Source: Uloborus plumipes
Taxonomy: Eukaryota; Arthropoda; Arachnida; Araneae; Uloboridae
Length of the DNA stretch: 64,000 bases
Direction: 5' to 3'
Assembly: GCA_038373865.1 (NCBI GenBank)
Contig: JAXGGA010005505.1
Span: forward strand, 1-64,000
The position numbers and the translations under genes were made by a program. Below the pieces are notes generated by a model. That model made no database searches. It worked only from the letters and a program-made list of their open reading frames with translations, and was not told where the DNA came from. Of the stretch, positions 27,601 through 34,604 are shown in pieces (within the stretch, counting starts at the first letter, position 1; each line of letters starts with the position of its first letter).

Positions 27601-28531
27601 GCTGCTGCCTATGAGGAACAAGCTTAATGTGACGAAAATTTTCCTAGTCATATAACAGTATCTTATATATAATCGCTGCGAAAATTCTCAGAAACTTCAT
27701 CACACGTCTTGGTACTCAAAAACAGCTGAAGTCAGTTCTTTGAAGTTTGGAAAGTTAAGCTTAAAATAGTTAAAGAGCGCAAGTTATTTGGACATAAGAA
27801 GATTACACTAACATCATACGTCACCAAGGGCGAGACTACGCGATGCGGAGATTCAAGAAATCCATTGAAAACATAAAACTGAATCAACAGAAAAGTTAAC
27901 ACATACTTTAAAAGTCTTTACAAAATTTTACTGATAAAATAGAAGTTAAAACATTGGTACTTTGAAGGGTACAATACCTCACCGAGAATTGACATTTTAC
28001 TTAATATATCAGCTAATTAAGTTCGTAGGAAGATGAGATTGAGCTTATAAGGTTCCGTGAAAAATTACGAATCTTTTGGTACCTGGATCGAGCCTCAAAG
28101 CGCTTTTGTTTTCAAGGAGTTAGAACATGAATATATATGATATGCATACATAATTACATAGATGAATACGGTCGGGTTTTAATATAGTAGATAATTGTAC
28201 GAGAGACCCTTTTGAGCAAAATCTCCATTAAAAAATAAAACAAAAATAAAAAAGACATCCACTGTACGAGCGATTATTTAAGAAAATTATCACTTAAAGT
28301 GATCCACAATCGAGAACTTACAAGTCAAAAAGATTTAAATTTAAAGACTTTCAGTGAAACATTTTTCTACGTGACTTTAATTTCAGAATTTCTATTTAAA
28401 AAATCTTTTCGAACTAATGTTTTACATTTTTTATTTCGTTTTCTAGATCAGCCCCAAGCAACAATCAAGGACCATATTTAAAAACTCCCAGCTACGACCT
28501 TCACAGAAGAGCAACTAATGGCAAATATTGA
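2714..28531 (+). CDS. Gene 1, unrecognised protein, C-terminal part (4 exons)
   Basis: This is a spliced + strand gene whose 5' end is missing from the window or was not found. Its exons are 2714-2764, 15914-15935, 22628-22715 and 28447-28531. Each has an AG acceptor and, except the last, a GTAAG donor. The phases chain without conflict (0-0, 0-1, 1-2, 2-stop) and give 82 residues, beginning DSLPEVDFAKFKKVNHR and ending SYDLHRRATNGKY with TGA at 28529-28531. Exon 3 is open in only one frame, and that is the frame the chain requires. The peptide is polar with no membrane segment, so it reads as a cytoplasmic or nuclear tail. I do not recognise the family. The introns (13.1, 6.7 and 5.7 kb) are full of transposons. 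Further phase-neutral exons could be hidden in them. Confidence 0.55.
2765..4170 (+). other. intron 1 of gene 1, start
   Basis: Intronic, A+T-rich, no gene. It contains the GTCAAGTCCGTTAC motif cluster at 3178-3582 and otherwise nothing I can name. Confidence 0.5.
3178..3582. repeat. cluster of GTCAAGTCCGTTAC motifs
   Basis: TGTCAAGTCCRTTAC or a close variant occurs at about 3183, 3373, 3532, 3547 and 3567, the last three almost in tandem. This may be the subterminal repeat of a decayed DNA transposon, but no clear TIR or target duplication was found. Confidence 0.4.
4171..4455 (-). mobile_element. tRNA-derived SINE, copy 1
   Basis: On the minus strand the head reads GGCCATTTTGGCTAGTGGTC, then a pol III B-box-like GGTTCGAATTC (complement of 4381-4391) and GCTCGGGCATG. 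The body contains AGGTTGCCTACCCTATAAAT and the end is CAA-rich (CAACAACAACA). Copy 2 at 15093 (+ strand) aligns through head, body and tail, so this is one SINE family of about 285 bp. The TRIM-like head plus B box suggests tRNA ancestry; the parent tRNA is not identified. Confidence 0.8.
4456..5337 (+). other. intron 1 of gene 1, no feature
   Basis: A+T-rich intronic DNA. No exon, RNA gene or repeat recognised. Confidence 0.45.
5338..5487 (+). mobile_element. short retroposed fragment with 12-bp target duplication
   Basis: AGCTGTGATGAT occurs at 5338-5349 and again at 5476-5487. Between them lie 126 bp ending in three AAATC units. A 12-bp direct repeat plus a short-repeat 3' tail is the mark of target-primed reverse transcription. 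The insert is therefore a SINE, or the 3' end of a 5'-truncated LINE. It shares no obvious sequence with the SINEs at 4171 or 15093. Confidence 0.75.
5589..5763 (+). mobile_element. 175-bp TA-flanked MITE (CTGTCG family), copy 1
   Basis: It is flanked by TA on both sides, begins CTGTCGGCCCCGCTTAA and ends GGGACGACAG. The inside repeats ATTCGNTTAANCGGGG motifs. An equally long copy in the other orientation is at 12297-12471. TA duplication and this type of TIR suggest a pogo/Tigger or other Tc1/mariner-type non-autonomous element. Confidence 0.8.
5766..6767 (+). other. intron 1 of gene 1, no feature
   Basis: A+T-rich sequence with only short shadow reading frames. Nothing recognised. Confidence 0.45.
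6768..6955. repeat. two imperfect tandem units of ~90 bp
   Basis: Units at about 6768-6860 and 6867-6955 share CATGGTTTTAGTT, then GCAAACCGATTGTG, GAAATCTTTYTTGCA and TACATTGCTG. Both are open in the minus frame, which makes overlapping peptides with repeated QKRFRRWHNRFA-like and QERFHWCTIGLQ-like blocks. The open frame is probably a by-product of the duplication. Confidence 0.6.
6956..12294 (+). other. intron 1 of gene 1, largely featureless
   Basis: This is 5.3 kb of A+T-rich DNA. I checked acceptor-like sites near 7637 and 9374 (GTTTTTCAG, CTTTTTCAG). Both open short frames, but they do not fit the phase chain of gene 1 and are left out. A richer patch at about 11270-11525 holds AAGGGCGG and CCGCCCTTT as a loose inverted pair and a 69-codon frame without recognised similarity. 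No RNA gene or clear mobile element was recognised. Confidence 0.4.
12297..12471 (-). mobile_element. 175-bp TA-flanked MITE (CTGTCG family), copy 2
   Basis: It is flanked by TA at 12295-12296 and 12472-12473. On the minus strand it begins CTGTCGACCCCGTTTAAACG and runs parallel to the copy at 5589 over its whole 175 bp with scattered substitutions. Equal length and divergent sequence indicate two separate insertions of one family. Confidence 0.8.
12474..15092 (+). other. intron 1 of gene 1, no gene
   Basis: A+T-rich apart from the G+C-richer hairpin patch at 13320-13520, listed separately. An (ATAA/AAT)n tract lies at about 13250-13290. No other feature seen. Confidence 0.45.
13397..13444. 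repeat. perfect 12-bp hairpin in a G+C-rich patch
   Basis: TGTGGAGGGTCA (13397-13408) pairs perfectly with TGACCCTCCACA (13433-13444) across a 24-nt loop. It sits in a ~200-bp patch (13320-13520) with much higher G+C than the surrounding intron. It may be the remains of a mobile element or a structured RNA; no family recognised. Confidence 0.5.
15093..15390 (+). mobile_element. tRNA-derived SINE, copy 2
   Basis: The head reads TCGGCCATCTTGCTACTGGTC, followed by a B-box match GGTTCGAATCC at 15150-15160 and CCCGGCTCGGGCATGACTAG. The body ends with AAGGGTTGCCTACCCTACAA and continues through GGTACAACTGCAACAGCAT. It is collinear with the minus-strand copy at 4171-4455. The exact 3' end and target duplication are unclear. 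Confidence 0.85.
15391..15913 (+). other. end of intron 1 of gene 1
   Basis: A+T-rich, finishing in a long T-run and CAG acceptor at 15911-15913. No other feature. Confidence 0.45.
15914..15935 (+). CDS. Gene 1 exon B (22-nt micro-exon, phase 0-1)
   Basis: A strong pyrimidine tract and CAG precede 22 nt, followed by GTAAGT. In the chain frame it reads GASLQKN plus one base. Micro-exons this short need strong flanking splice sites, which are present. All three frames are open, so the call depends on the splice sites and on phase agreement with exons A and C. Confidence 0.5.
15936..21500 (+). other. intron 2 of gene 1
   Basis: Mostly featureless A+T-rich DNA with long T and A runs. A frame at 17437-17721 contains EDLKHAWKALPKKIRQ and FCQHRLRRN, faintly like the C-terminal part of a Tc1-type transposase (EDLxxAWxxIP...MPRR). 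It lacks flanking TIRs and any catalytic motif, so it is at most a fossil. An (AAAC)n run lies at 18937-18953. No RNA gene recognised. Confidence 0.4.
20404..20742 (-). CDS. unrecognised 112-codon open frame, doubtful
   Basis: This is one of the longest frames outside mobile elements. It starts at an ATG (upstream stop TAG five codons before) and contains a hydrophobic stretch (TYIAILCAWTLTAFSMLI) near the N-terminus, then mixed polar sequence. I recognise no domain. In 64 kb of A+T-rich DNA a frame of this size can arise by chance, and no neighbouring minus-strand exon supports it. It could also be a fragment of a multi-pass receptor gene or an intron-nested gene. Confidence 0.15.
   Translation of the reverse strand: MQISLQNTYIAILCAWTLTAFSMLIKFIVDNDYRLSSVRFLNIYEGLIVLISARTSHIDCIFKDVLHVSAFNMRRISIQMVSIVDEMKFVGLFARTHFANQQLKFGQEIKQH
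21515..21605 (+). repeat. paralog of the repeat P copy 2 target (empty site)
   Basis: GCAGGCTATAGGAAATAATTA through TTTGTTTTGGAATAAATAAATCAATACAGCCCCGTTAT matches 22905-22991 joined directly to 25742-25760. This copy has no insertion and shows the sequence before repeat P copy 2 arrived. It is followed by the (TTA)n microsatellite. Confidence 0.75.
21606..21667. repeat. (TTA)n microsatellite, ~20 units
   Basis: An uninterrupted run of TTA/ATT trinucleotides of about 60 bp. Likely length-variable between individuals. Confidence 0.95.
22063..22560 (+). mobile_element. 498-bp TTAA-flanked MITE
   Basis: Perfect TTAA flanks (22059-22062 and 22561-22564) enclose CCCATTAATGCC at the left end and GGCATTAATGGG at the right, a perfect 12-bp TIR. 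Next to the right TIR the pair GGGACG is also mirrored. TTAA specificity points to piggyBac or Kolobok parents. There is no transposase inside. The right edge lies only 64 bp before the exon C acceptor, so its insertion set the local 3' splice context of gene 1. Confidence 0.9.
22628..22715 (+). CDS. Gene 1 exon C (88 nt, phase 1-2)
   Basis: Acceptor TTAATTTTCAG, donor GTAAGA. Of the three frames only one is open; it reads RIIHHQESDLLWRLGLISPE and AYQITSGT, and needs one base from the previous exon and leaves two for the next. Exon B supplies the one base, and the exon at 28447 accepts the two. This frame restriction makes exon C the firmest of the four. Confidence 0.6.
22716..22991 (+). other. 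start of intron 3 of gene 1
   Basis: Intronic. 22905-22991 is the left half of the duplicated target into which repeat P copy 2 inserted. Nothing else seen. Confidence 0.45.
23154..24372 (-). mobile_element. Tc1-like transposon, 1219 bp, near intact
   Basis: TA duplications flank perfect 27-bp TIRs beginning CACTGAAGTGACAAAAGTC. The uninserted sequence is visible in repeat P copy 1 (GCAAAATATACCTCTC at 1333-1348), where a single TA occupies the site. The element encodes one transposase on the minus strand. Perfect TIRs and one frameshift imply a recent insertion. Confidence 0.95.
23185..24232 (-). pseudogene. Tc1-family transposase, one frameshift
   Basis: This cut-and-paste DNA transposase starts at the ATG complementary to 24230-24232. 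The N-terminal half (140 codons, 24232-23810) has the paired helix-turn-helix region (TDFERGMLVGARRMGHAISE, SGRPPALKDRDRRRL). The C-terminal half (225 codons to 23185) has the RNase H-like DDE core: WSDESRF, MDDNAPCH and MNPIEHLWD. By my count 36 residues lie between the second Asp and the Glu, i.e. DD36E rather than the usual DD34E. The halves are joined by a frameshift at the CCC run 23888-23890, where one base too many is present; reading across it the conserved SRRPTRVPLL segment resumes. No internal stop was seen otherwise. The product is defective unless the extra base is a sequencing error. Confidence 0.9.
25742..28446 (+). other. rest of intron 3 of gene 1
   Basis: A+T-rich intronic DNA. 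No exon, RNA gene or mobile element recognised apart from the right half of the broken target (25742-25760). A T-rich stretch TTTTTTATTTCGTTTTCTAG leads into the last exon. Confidence 0.45.
28447..28531 (+). CDS. Gene 1 exon D (terminal exon, phase 2 to stop)
   Basis: It follows the acceptor CGTTTTCTAG. Taking the two bases left by exon C it reads RSAPSNNQGPYLKTPSYD and LHRRATNGKY, then TGA at 28529-28531. The peptide is polar and basic, a plausible C-terminal tail. Exon C is also in phase with the exon at 52008, but that exon has a better partner at 45375, so this terminal exon is preferred. Confidence 0.5.
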
Positions 28532-28822
28532 AAAAGAGTTCGAATGCACGACAGCCATCTGACGACCACTAAGTCTCGCTGCTTGGTGTAAATCAAAGTA
28601 ATACCTTAAGAGGAAAAAAATAATGTCATCAGACTTTAAAATCAATATTGACTGAAAAACTGCTAAGTGGATTTATTTCTGTTACAAATCTAATTACCTA
28701 TCAGAGATTTATTTCGACCTGAACTATGTTAGATAATATTAATGGAGGTATTTCAGTTATGTGCTATTTTGAGTAATTTCGTGTTCTTGGTTTGTTTTAA
28801 CTGAAAATACATTAGAAGATTG
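28532..28822 (+). other. probable 3' UTR of gene 1
   Basis: A+T-rich with no frame of note. It continues past the MITE at 28823 to the poly(A) signal at 30031. Confidence 0.4.
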
Positions 28823-29414
28823 CTCTGCAAAAAATGAATGTAGTTTTTACAGTATAATGCAACTAATTTTATAGTAATACACTGTAAAAATTCCTAATTT
28901 TACAGTAATAAACTGTAAAAATTATAATTTTACAGTACTAAACTCAGGTCCGTCATTTAGGGGGCAGGGGGGGCTCCCCCCTCCCCCCTGGCTTTGAGAA
29001 ATCTATGTATTTTTCATGTAAGTGGGCGTGGTTTTTTACGTTTTCCGATGAAATTGCATTGTGGTTGGAACCTTTGCACCCGCCCCCCCCCCCGGGAAAA
29101 ACTTGAAATGGACGGCCCTGACTAAACTGTTAGATTGCTAGTTTTACAGTAATAAACTGTAAAATTGCTAATTTTACAGTTTATTACCGTGCATTTTACA
29201 GTTTTAAACCGAAACCTCTGATGCCAGTATTATACTGTTGTTTTCACAGTATAACACAGCTGAATTTTACGGCAATAAACTGTAAAATTAAACTTTACAG
29301 TAAGAAACAGTACAATTTCTAGTTTCAGTTTATTACTGAGCATTTTACAGTTTTAAATTGGAACCTCGGCCGCCAGTATTATACTGTAAAAACAACGTTC
29401 ATTTTTTACAGTGT
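28823..29414. mobile_element. 'TACAGT' MITE, copy A, holding a hAT-like MITE
   Basis: The ends are inverted copies of CTGNAAAAAATGAATGT and GTTTTTACAGTATAAT. The body is filled with palindromic TTTTACAGTAATAAACTGTAAAA blocks, so it can fold into extended hairpins. The body also contains the block GTTTTAAACNGRAACCTC, shared with copies at 34346 and 39871. A 176-bp hAT-like MITE interrupts it at 28945-29120. A target duplication could not be fixed. It lies in the presumed 3' UTR of gene 1. Confidence 0.75.
28945..29120 (+). mobile_element. hAT-like MITE, copy 1 (8-bp TSD ACTAAACT)
   Basis: ACTAAACT at 28937-28944 and 29121-29128 flanks 176 bp beginning CAGGTCCGTCATTT and ending GACGGCCCTG. Just inside are a G-run and a C-run that can pair. 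Eight-base duplication with a CAGG-type TIR is typical of hAT elements. No transposase. Confidence 0.85.
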
Positions 29415-30204
29415 GTATTTTGGATTTTCACTTAAATGCTCTACTTATTGCTGTTTCAACTTATTTTCATGTATTTCGTACCACGCTTCTGTTTCTTAAA
29501 ACACATACTGTAAAAACACTAATTTTTGCTTGGCTTTGATTTTCACAAGCCCGTCGTAATCGCAAAAATTTAAGTATATCGTGAAATATTTCAACGTTAG
29601 ACATTCAATCAACTTTCTGTTCTGTTCACATAAAATTCACGAATTTTTAGCCTCACTAGTGTTTTTACAGTAATAATTCATTTCATGGGTTTATTTTTGT
29701 GAACACATATTTCAAAACTTAATGGCTAGTATGTATTCAGTTGTCACATTCTTGTCAATTATGATTATGTCTTGAATAAGAACCTAACAAATTATTTTGT
29801 GCTGAGAAAAATTAGTTGCTTCATCTAATGGCTTCAATATGATTGTCGAAATAACTTAAATTAAATGAGAAAAAGTATTATTATTTAGTTAGTTTTATGT
29901 ATTTTTAAAGCCGCTACATTTACTTAGGAGATCGTTTGTCTTATTTCTGCTTAATTTTGGTTGAATTATGCAACATTCTTTTAAATACCTACTGTTTAAA
30001 CTGCGAGAAAGAAAGCAATCGAAAGTGCCAAATAAAACTTGAACCGTTTCGCTGATTTAATTTCTTTTTATTTCTATATATTTAACGATAAGCTCTCGAA
30101 TTGAAGAATCACTAATGTATAATGTTCATACATCACAACAAGCGAAGTTAAACACATATTTCTAGTGATGTAAATATTTTGTCAGTTTGAAAAAGGATCA
30201 TATA
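29415..30204 (+). other. presumed distal 3' UTR and flank of gene 1
   Basis: Featureless A+T-rich DNA except for the AATAAA listed at 30031. Confidence 0.35.
30031..30036 (+). terminator. AATAAA poly(A) signal, possible end of gene 1
   Basis: A canonical AATAAA followed by an unstructured T-rich stretch. It is 1.5 kb after the stop codon; the 3' UTR would include the MITE at 28823. Earlier signals might be used instead, so this is tentative. Confidence 0.3.
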
Positions 30205-30489
30205 GGGGAAGACCGCCTATATTGGACCCCCTAAGAACAGGAGGCCTGTGTCGCTCAATGTGAAGCAAAACAGAAATGCAAAAGAGGTCATCGTAAGCTA
30301 AATTTAATCAGGAACCACCCCAGAAGCTTATATTTTCTGAAAATATGAAAATTATTTTTTAAAAAATTATCTTATAAAAAGTGGCAAAAGTCCAATATAG
30401 GAATATGTGCGCCTAAATTGAACCATGCGCTTCCTAAATTGGACCGTACCAGGAAATCATAGAATAATTTATATTTGAACAATACAACT

Positions 30490-30630
30490 TTTTTCCAGGA
30501 TTTGCAATAGAATTTCTTTTGCTTGGGCCTCACTTAGGCAGTGTTGATAAACTCGCCTATGGCATTTCATACACTTAATCATGTTTTGCACTTCATCTCT
30601 ATGACAAATATTGCAATAACAATTTTTTTT
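30490..30630 (-). pseudogene. PHD-like zinc finger of the pogo-like element
   Basis: On the minus strand the frame reads YCNICHRDEVQ, NMIKCMKCHRRV and YQHCLSEAQ: a Cys4-His-Cys3-like spacing (CxxC ... CxxC ... HxxC). Pogo/jerky-type transposases of arthropods often end in such a finger. It lies downstream (C-terminal side) of the catalytic region at 31170-31860, from which it is separated by a nested MITE and stops. Confidence 0.6.
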
Positions 30631-30885
30631 GTGTAGTTTCTTGCTTTTTCTTGTGTGACTTTTTCTGCTCTATGCCTCTTTTATACGGCCGTTAGAATGA
30701 TTGCTGAGATAGCCTTCCTTTTTGTTCCTTCTATTTTTTTAGGCAAAGGTAATATGTGAGCTGGCTTTACAAAATCAGTTAGAGTTGACATGTTTTGATG
30801 AGAACTATCTGCCGATTCTCCAGAACTTGTACTAATTTAAGTCGTTTCTAGCTCTTCTACATGGTGTACAAGTTACACCGAGCAT

Positions 30886-31067
30886 CAGGTCCGTCATTTA
30901 GGGGGGGGGGCAAGGGATGGGGTCAATTGCCCCCCCCCCCCTCTTGAAATGGAGAAATCAATGTATTTGCATATAAGTAGGCGGGGGTCTTGCTGTTTTC
31001 TGGTGAAATTGTATTGTGTTTTTACCCTTGCCCCACCCCCCTAGAAAAACTTGAAATGACGGGGCAG
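30886..31067 (+). mobile_element. hAT-like MITE, copy 2
   Basis: It begins CAGGTCCGTCATTTAGGGGG and ends AAATGACGGGGCAG. The 8 bases before (CCGAGCAT) and after (CCGAAAAT) agree at six positions, a decayed 8-bp target duplication. The G-run and C-run inside again can pair. Confidence 0.75.
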
Positions 31068-31169
31068 CCGAAAATGTAACCTGTTCACTTTGACTAGTTT
31101 TATCTGGACTACTTGTGCCTCTAATTCTGCTGCAGCCAAGTCAATGTCATTAAATACATGTCAATTAAC

Positions 31170-31860
31170 ACGCCAAACTCCTGTTCTTTAGAATCAACTC
31201 ACAGCATTTGCCATGGCCTTGATTGCGGTTTGCCCATAAGAGTTGAAAAAGTTCTCCTATACGATATTAGATAAGGGATCTCATTAAATGTTCTCGCATT
31301 CATGTATCACATGCTCGATTAAAATATGTAGACAGAGAGTGAATAAAGACCACATCTACGTGCATCATGTGCTTAAAGAGAAAGCATTATTATATTGTGC
31401 TCGTTAGCCAAGTTTATTGCATCAATGTTCTTTATGTAAGTGCTGTGCCTATCCATTAATAGAAGATATTCTTTTTACATTTCTTGGCTTAACAGTTTTG
31501 GCGAAAGTTGTATCAATTGTGTGAATTATCGTTTGTGATCCAACCTTCTTTTTTTTTTGAACAAGCATATTGCTCACTAGGGAAGCTTTTACGATAAGTC
31601 CGAACATGGAACGTAATTTTTTGAAATTAAGCATGGGGAGCTTGCAATTCTGTTGCACTCATGCAGCAAATAACCAGTGTGTTTCTACCACGTTCATCAC
31701 TCATTACTGCTCCAACCTGGTATTTACCTCTATACGTCAATATATTTTGGGGCTTTTGAACAGTGAAAAGACCGGCTTCATCTACATTGAACATTTTAGT
31801 AGCATATAAATTGTTTACTTTTAAAATCGTTTCGAAAATAACAAAGAATTTCATATTTTT
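31170..31860 (-). pseudogene. pogo/jerky-type DDE transposase fragment
   Basis: The minus strand shows the DDE_1-type core across several frames. MFNVDEAGLFTVQKPQNI and QVGAVMSDERGRNTLVICC lie at 31854-31627 (first catalytic Asp in NVDE). A second block LLMDRHSTYIKNIDAINLA is near 31455-31390, with Asp in LMDRHS. HVDVVFIHSLSTYF near 31355 corresponds to the third acidic site. Frames change between blocks and stops occur, so the enzyme is dead. The N-terminal CENP-B-like DNA-binding region was not found; 31860-32520 is probably its eroded remains. Confidence 0.75.
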
Positions 31861-32531
31861 CTCTCGGTAATCCAGGATAAATTTTATTTAAGTCAATAAC
31901 TTTGCTTAACAACCTGAAACTGCAGCTTAATGGATGAATAGAAAAAAAACATACATTTTAAGAAGTTGCAGCTTTTGCTTGATAAAAATGTTTTTGGTAA
32001 GATTTTTTAAATGAATATCGTGAATAGGAGTTAAAGTATGCTTAAAATAAGTTTAACTACGCTATTAAATAAGACGAGTCACTTATTTTATGTTACGATA
32101 ATCATATTCTTAAATTGGACCACCGGTTCAATATAGGAAAATTATTTCGGTCCAATAAAGGAAAACACGCCATTTTTTATTCTTCAGCTCATTGTTCTGT
32201 CAAAAATTATCACAATCGCGCATGTAAATACATTGATGTAATCCTTATTAAACATAGATTATAATACTGTAACAGCATTTTACCACAATTTACAAGTTTT
32301 TGAGTTATCTTTCTAGAAACAAGTCCGCAAAATAAGATTTCGCACGTTTTCAACACAAATCAAGCCGTAACTCACGCTAAACAGTTCGAAGACTGGTGAA
32401 ACTTCATACACATTGATTTTATTCCTAAAACTTTATACTTCTACTGTTAAAGTGTAGCACAGATCTCTGTACTAGATTTTAAGCCCGAGGTCCAATTTAA
32501 GCAGTGGTCCAATATAGGCGGTCTTCCCCTA

Positions 32532-33311
32532 TGTATTGACCATTTATAATTGCTAAAATTTAGATTTTCATTAAAAGTTTCCTATTTTAAGAAAACTTCA
32601 GAAAAAAAAGCAAAGTTCTCGATTGGGAAGGGAGGTGGGGCGCTACACTTATTCTACTTCATTTCATTTTGATGAGCAGCATAAAATCTTACTAAAAAAA
32701 GTCAGAGTGATAATGTAAAGGAATGAAGAGAAAACTTTCAAATTTCACAGTCGAAGGCCTGATTTCGAGTTTAATCAAAAAGTGACGAAAGTAAAAATTA
32801 TTTTTAAATAAAATTTTAACATACATATTTAGAAGCGTAATATGAAACTTGAACATTTTTGCTCTTTAGGTAAGAATATTATTCACATTTCATCATCGTT
32901 CTTAATTTTTTTATTTAAATATATTTATTTTTTATTGATATAGATTTATGTGTACTTATTTATTCCCTTTTATCTACACTTTTTTTTCCATTTTGGTCCC
33001 CTTTTTTTCTAAATTTTCAGAATAGGTTTTCGGTTTCATCTATCGTATGTAATTGAAAACAGAAACAAATAACCTTGCTTTAATTTTTTTGGTCCATTAT
33101 GTGCAATAAAAAATGAACGCAAAATATTGCCCCTTTAATGCAAAGAAACTCCTTCGGTTCTCTTTGCGATTTCACATTCAACACTCCCTCTGAAATTGTG
33201 ACGGTTCTTTCTTTTCGTTTGATTCTTAAGTGAATTAAATTTTAGTTCAAAATAAATTTTAGAAAAGCTTTAGCAACTTAAATGTAAAAAAGGAAAAAGT
33301 TTTAGTAATAT
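32532..33311. other. intergenic, no feature
   Basis: A+T-rich intergenic DNA with poly-T runs. Nothing recognised. Confidence 0.45.
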
Positions 33312-33319
33312 ATGTATAT

Positions 33320-33735
33320 ACCCTAGCAGCATAATCTCATCGGCCGATGATCGGCTATTCATCGAAACCCGATGAAATTCTCATCGGCCGATGATCGGAT
33401 TCAATGAGTTCTCATCGGGAATTGCTCCAATATGTCTCATTGGCCAAACAGAATCCGAGCAGCAAAATCCGATGAGTTTTGCTCGAAATACGATGAGATT
33501 TGGAGCAATTTACGAGCAGTGCAGTCCCGTGCCTATGAATTTAGGATCAATTTTAGATGCTCGGCTTATTTTCATCGGGACAGTTGATCGGAAGGATATT
33601 TCCGATGAAAAGTAGCTCATCGAAAACCGTGCTCGGATACTGATCGGAACGATGTCATCGTGCGTTACGGCATCAGTTTACGAGGAGTTCGATGATCGGC
33701 CGAGCAAAATCCGATGAGTTTGATGCTACTTGGGT
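33320..33735. mobile_element. 416-bp 'GATCGG' MITE with 8-bp TSD
   Basis: ATGTATAT at 33312-33319 and 33736-33743 is an exact 8-bp duplication. The TIRs are ACCCTAGCAGCATAA and, on the other side, ACCCAAGTAGCATCA, both followed by CTCATCGG. Inside, GATCGG, CCGATGAG, AGCAAAATCCGATGAG and ATCGGCCGATGATCGG recur in both orientations, making the element rich in local palindromes. G+C content is well above the flanks. It is not similar to the other 8-bp-TSD MITEs here. Confidence 0.85.
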
Positions 33736-33743
33736 ATGTATAT

Positions 33744-34345
33744 TGTTTTTCCATTATGTTTATTTTGATTTTATTTTTTGAACTTTTTCTCGTAAGTTAT
33801 TTTTCTCTTTAAAAAAATCTAATTATGTTTCTTCCCTGACTTTGATACCGGAATTAAAGGCGTTGCCTAACTAACTGTCAGCACCGTGACAAAAGCACAG
33901 AAGAAAACTCAAGGATATTAATTCGTTTTTGTTTTTTTATTATTTACTTATTTATTTATTTATTTTATTTTTTTTTTTTTTGTTACCCTAAATTTTGTAA
34001 AAAATGGCAAAAAACTTGCGGGTGAACTTTTCATTATCGTAAGCGCAGGCATTATCGAGTAAGGAATTATGAAGCTTGGTTGACATTTTTCACTATCACA
34101 ACTACCGGCACAAAGAGCTTCATCCCCTTCCTTTTTAGCTAGAGCCTTTCATTTTTAATCAAACTCTCTAGCCTAGAATGTTAATTCATAGTTTGGGGAA
34201 TCTTAGCCGGCAACTTCGTAATGCTGTAATTAGGCTTGCGTACTCTACACAGGTTAGGTTTGCCCCAACTAGACATAATTTAAGAAACAAAATACCCTCC
34301 TCCCTCTGAATAAAATTTAGTGATGGCTATCATATGTGTGCGATG
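33744..34345. other. intergenic, no feature
   Basis: A (TTTA)n-rich tract at about 33935-33980; otherwise nothing recognised. Confidence 0.4.
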
Positions 34346-34604
34346 CACTGGAAAAAATGAATGTTGTTTTTACAGTATAATACAGCTACTTTTATAGTAA
34401 TGAACTGTAGAAATTGTTAATTTTACAAACATAAACTGTAAAAATTCTAATTTTACAGTACTGAACTGTGAAATTTCTAATTTTACAGTTTATTCACGTG
34501 CATTTTAGTTCTAAACTGGAACCTCTGTTGCCAGGATTATACTCTTGTTTATACAGTATAATACAGCTAAATTTTACGGCAATAAACTGTAAAGCTCCTA
34601 ACTT

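Larger units (their letters stand above)
30205..32529 (-). mobile_element. pogo-like transposon, 2325 bp
   Basis: TA duplications at 30203-30204 and 32530-32531 flank TIRs GGGGAAGACCGCCTATATTGGACC (given in two parts: GGGGAAGACCGCC then TATATTGGACC). Motifs like GGTCCAATWTAGG recur inside. The minus strand carries transposase and zinc-finger remains. A hAT-like MITE is nested at 30886-31067. Confidence 0.85.
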
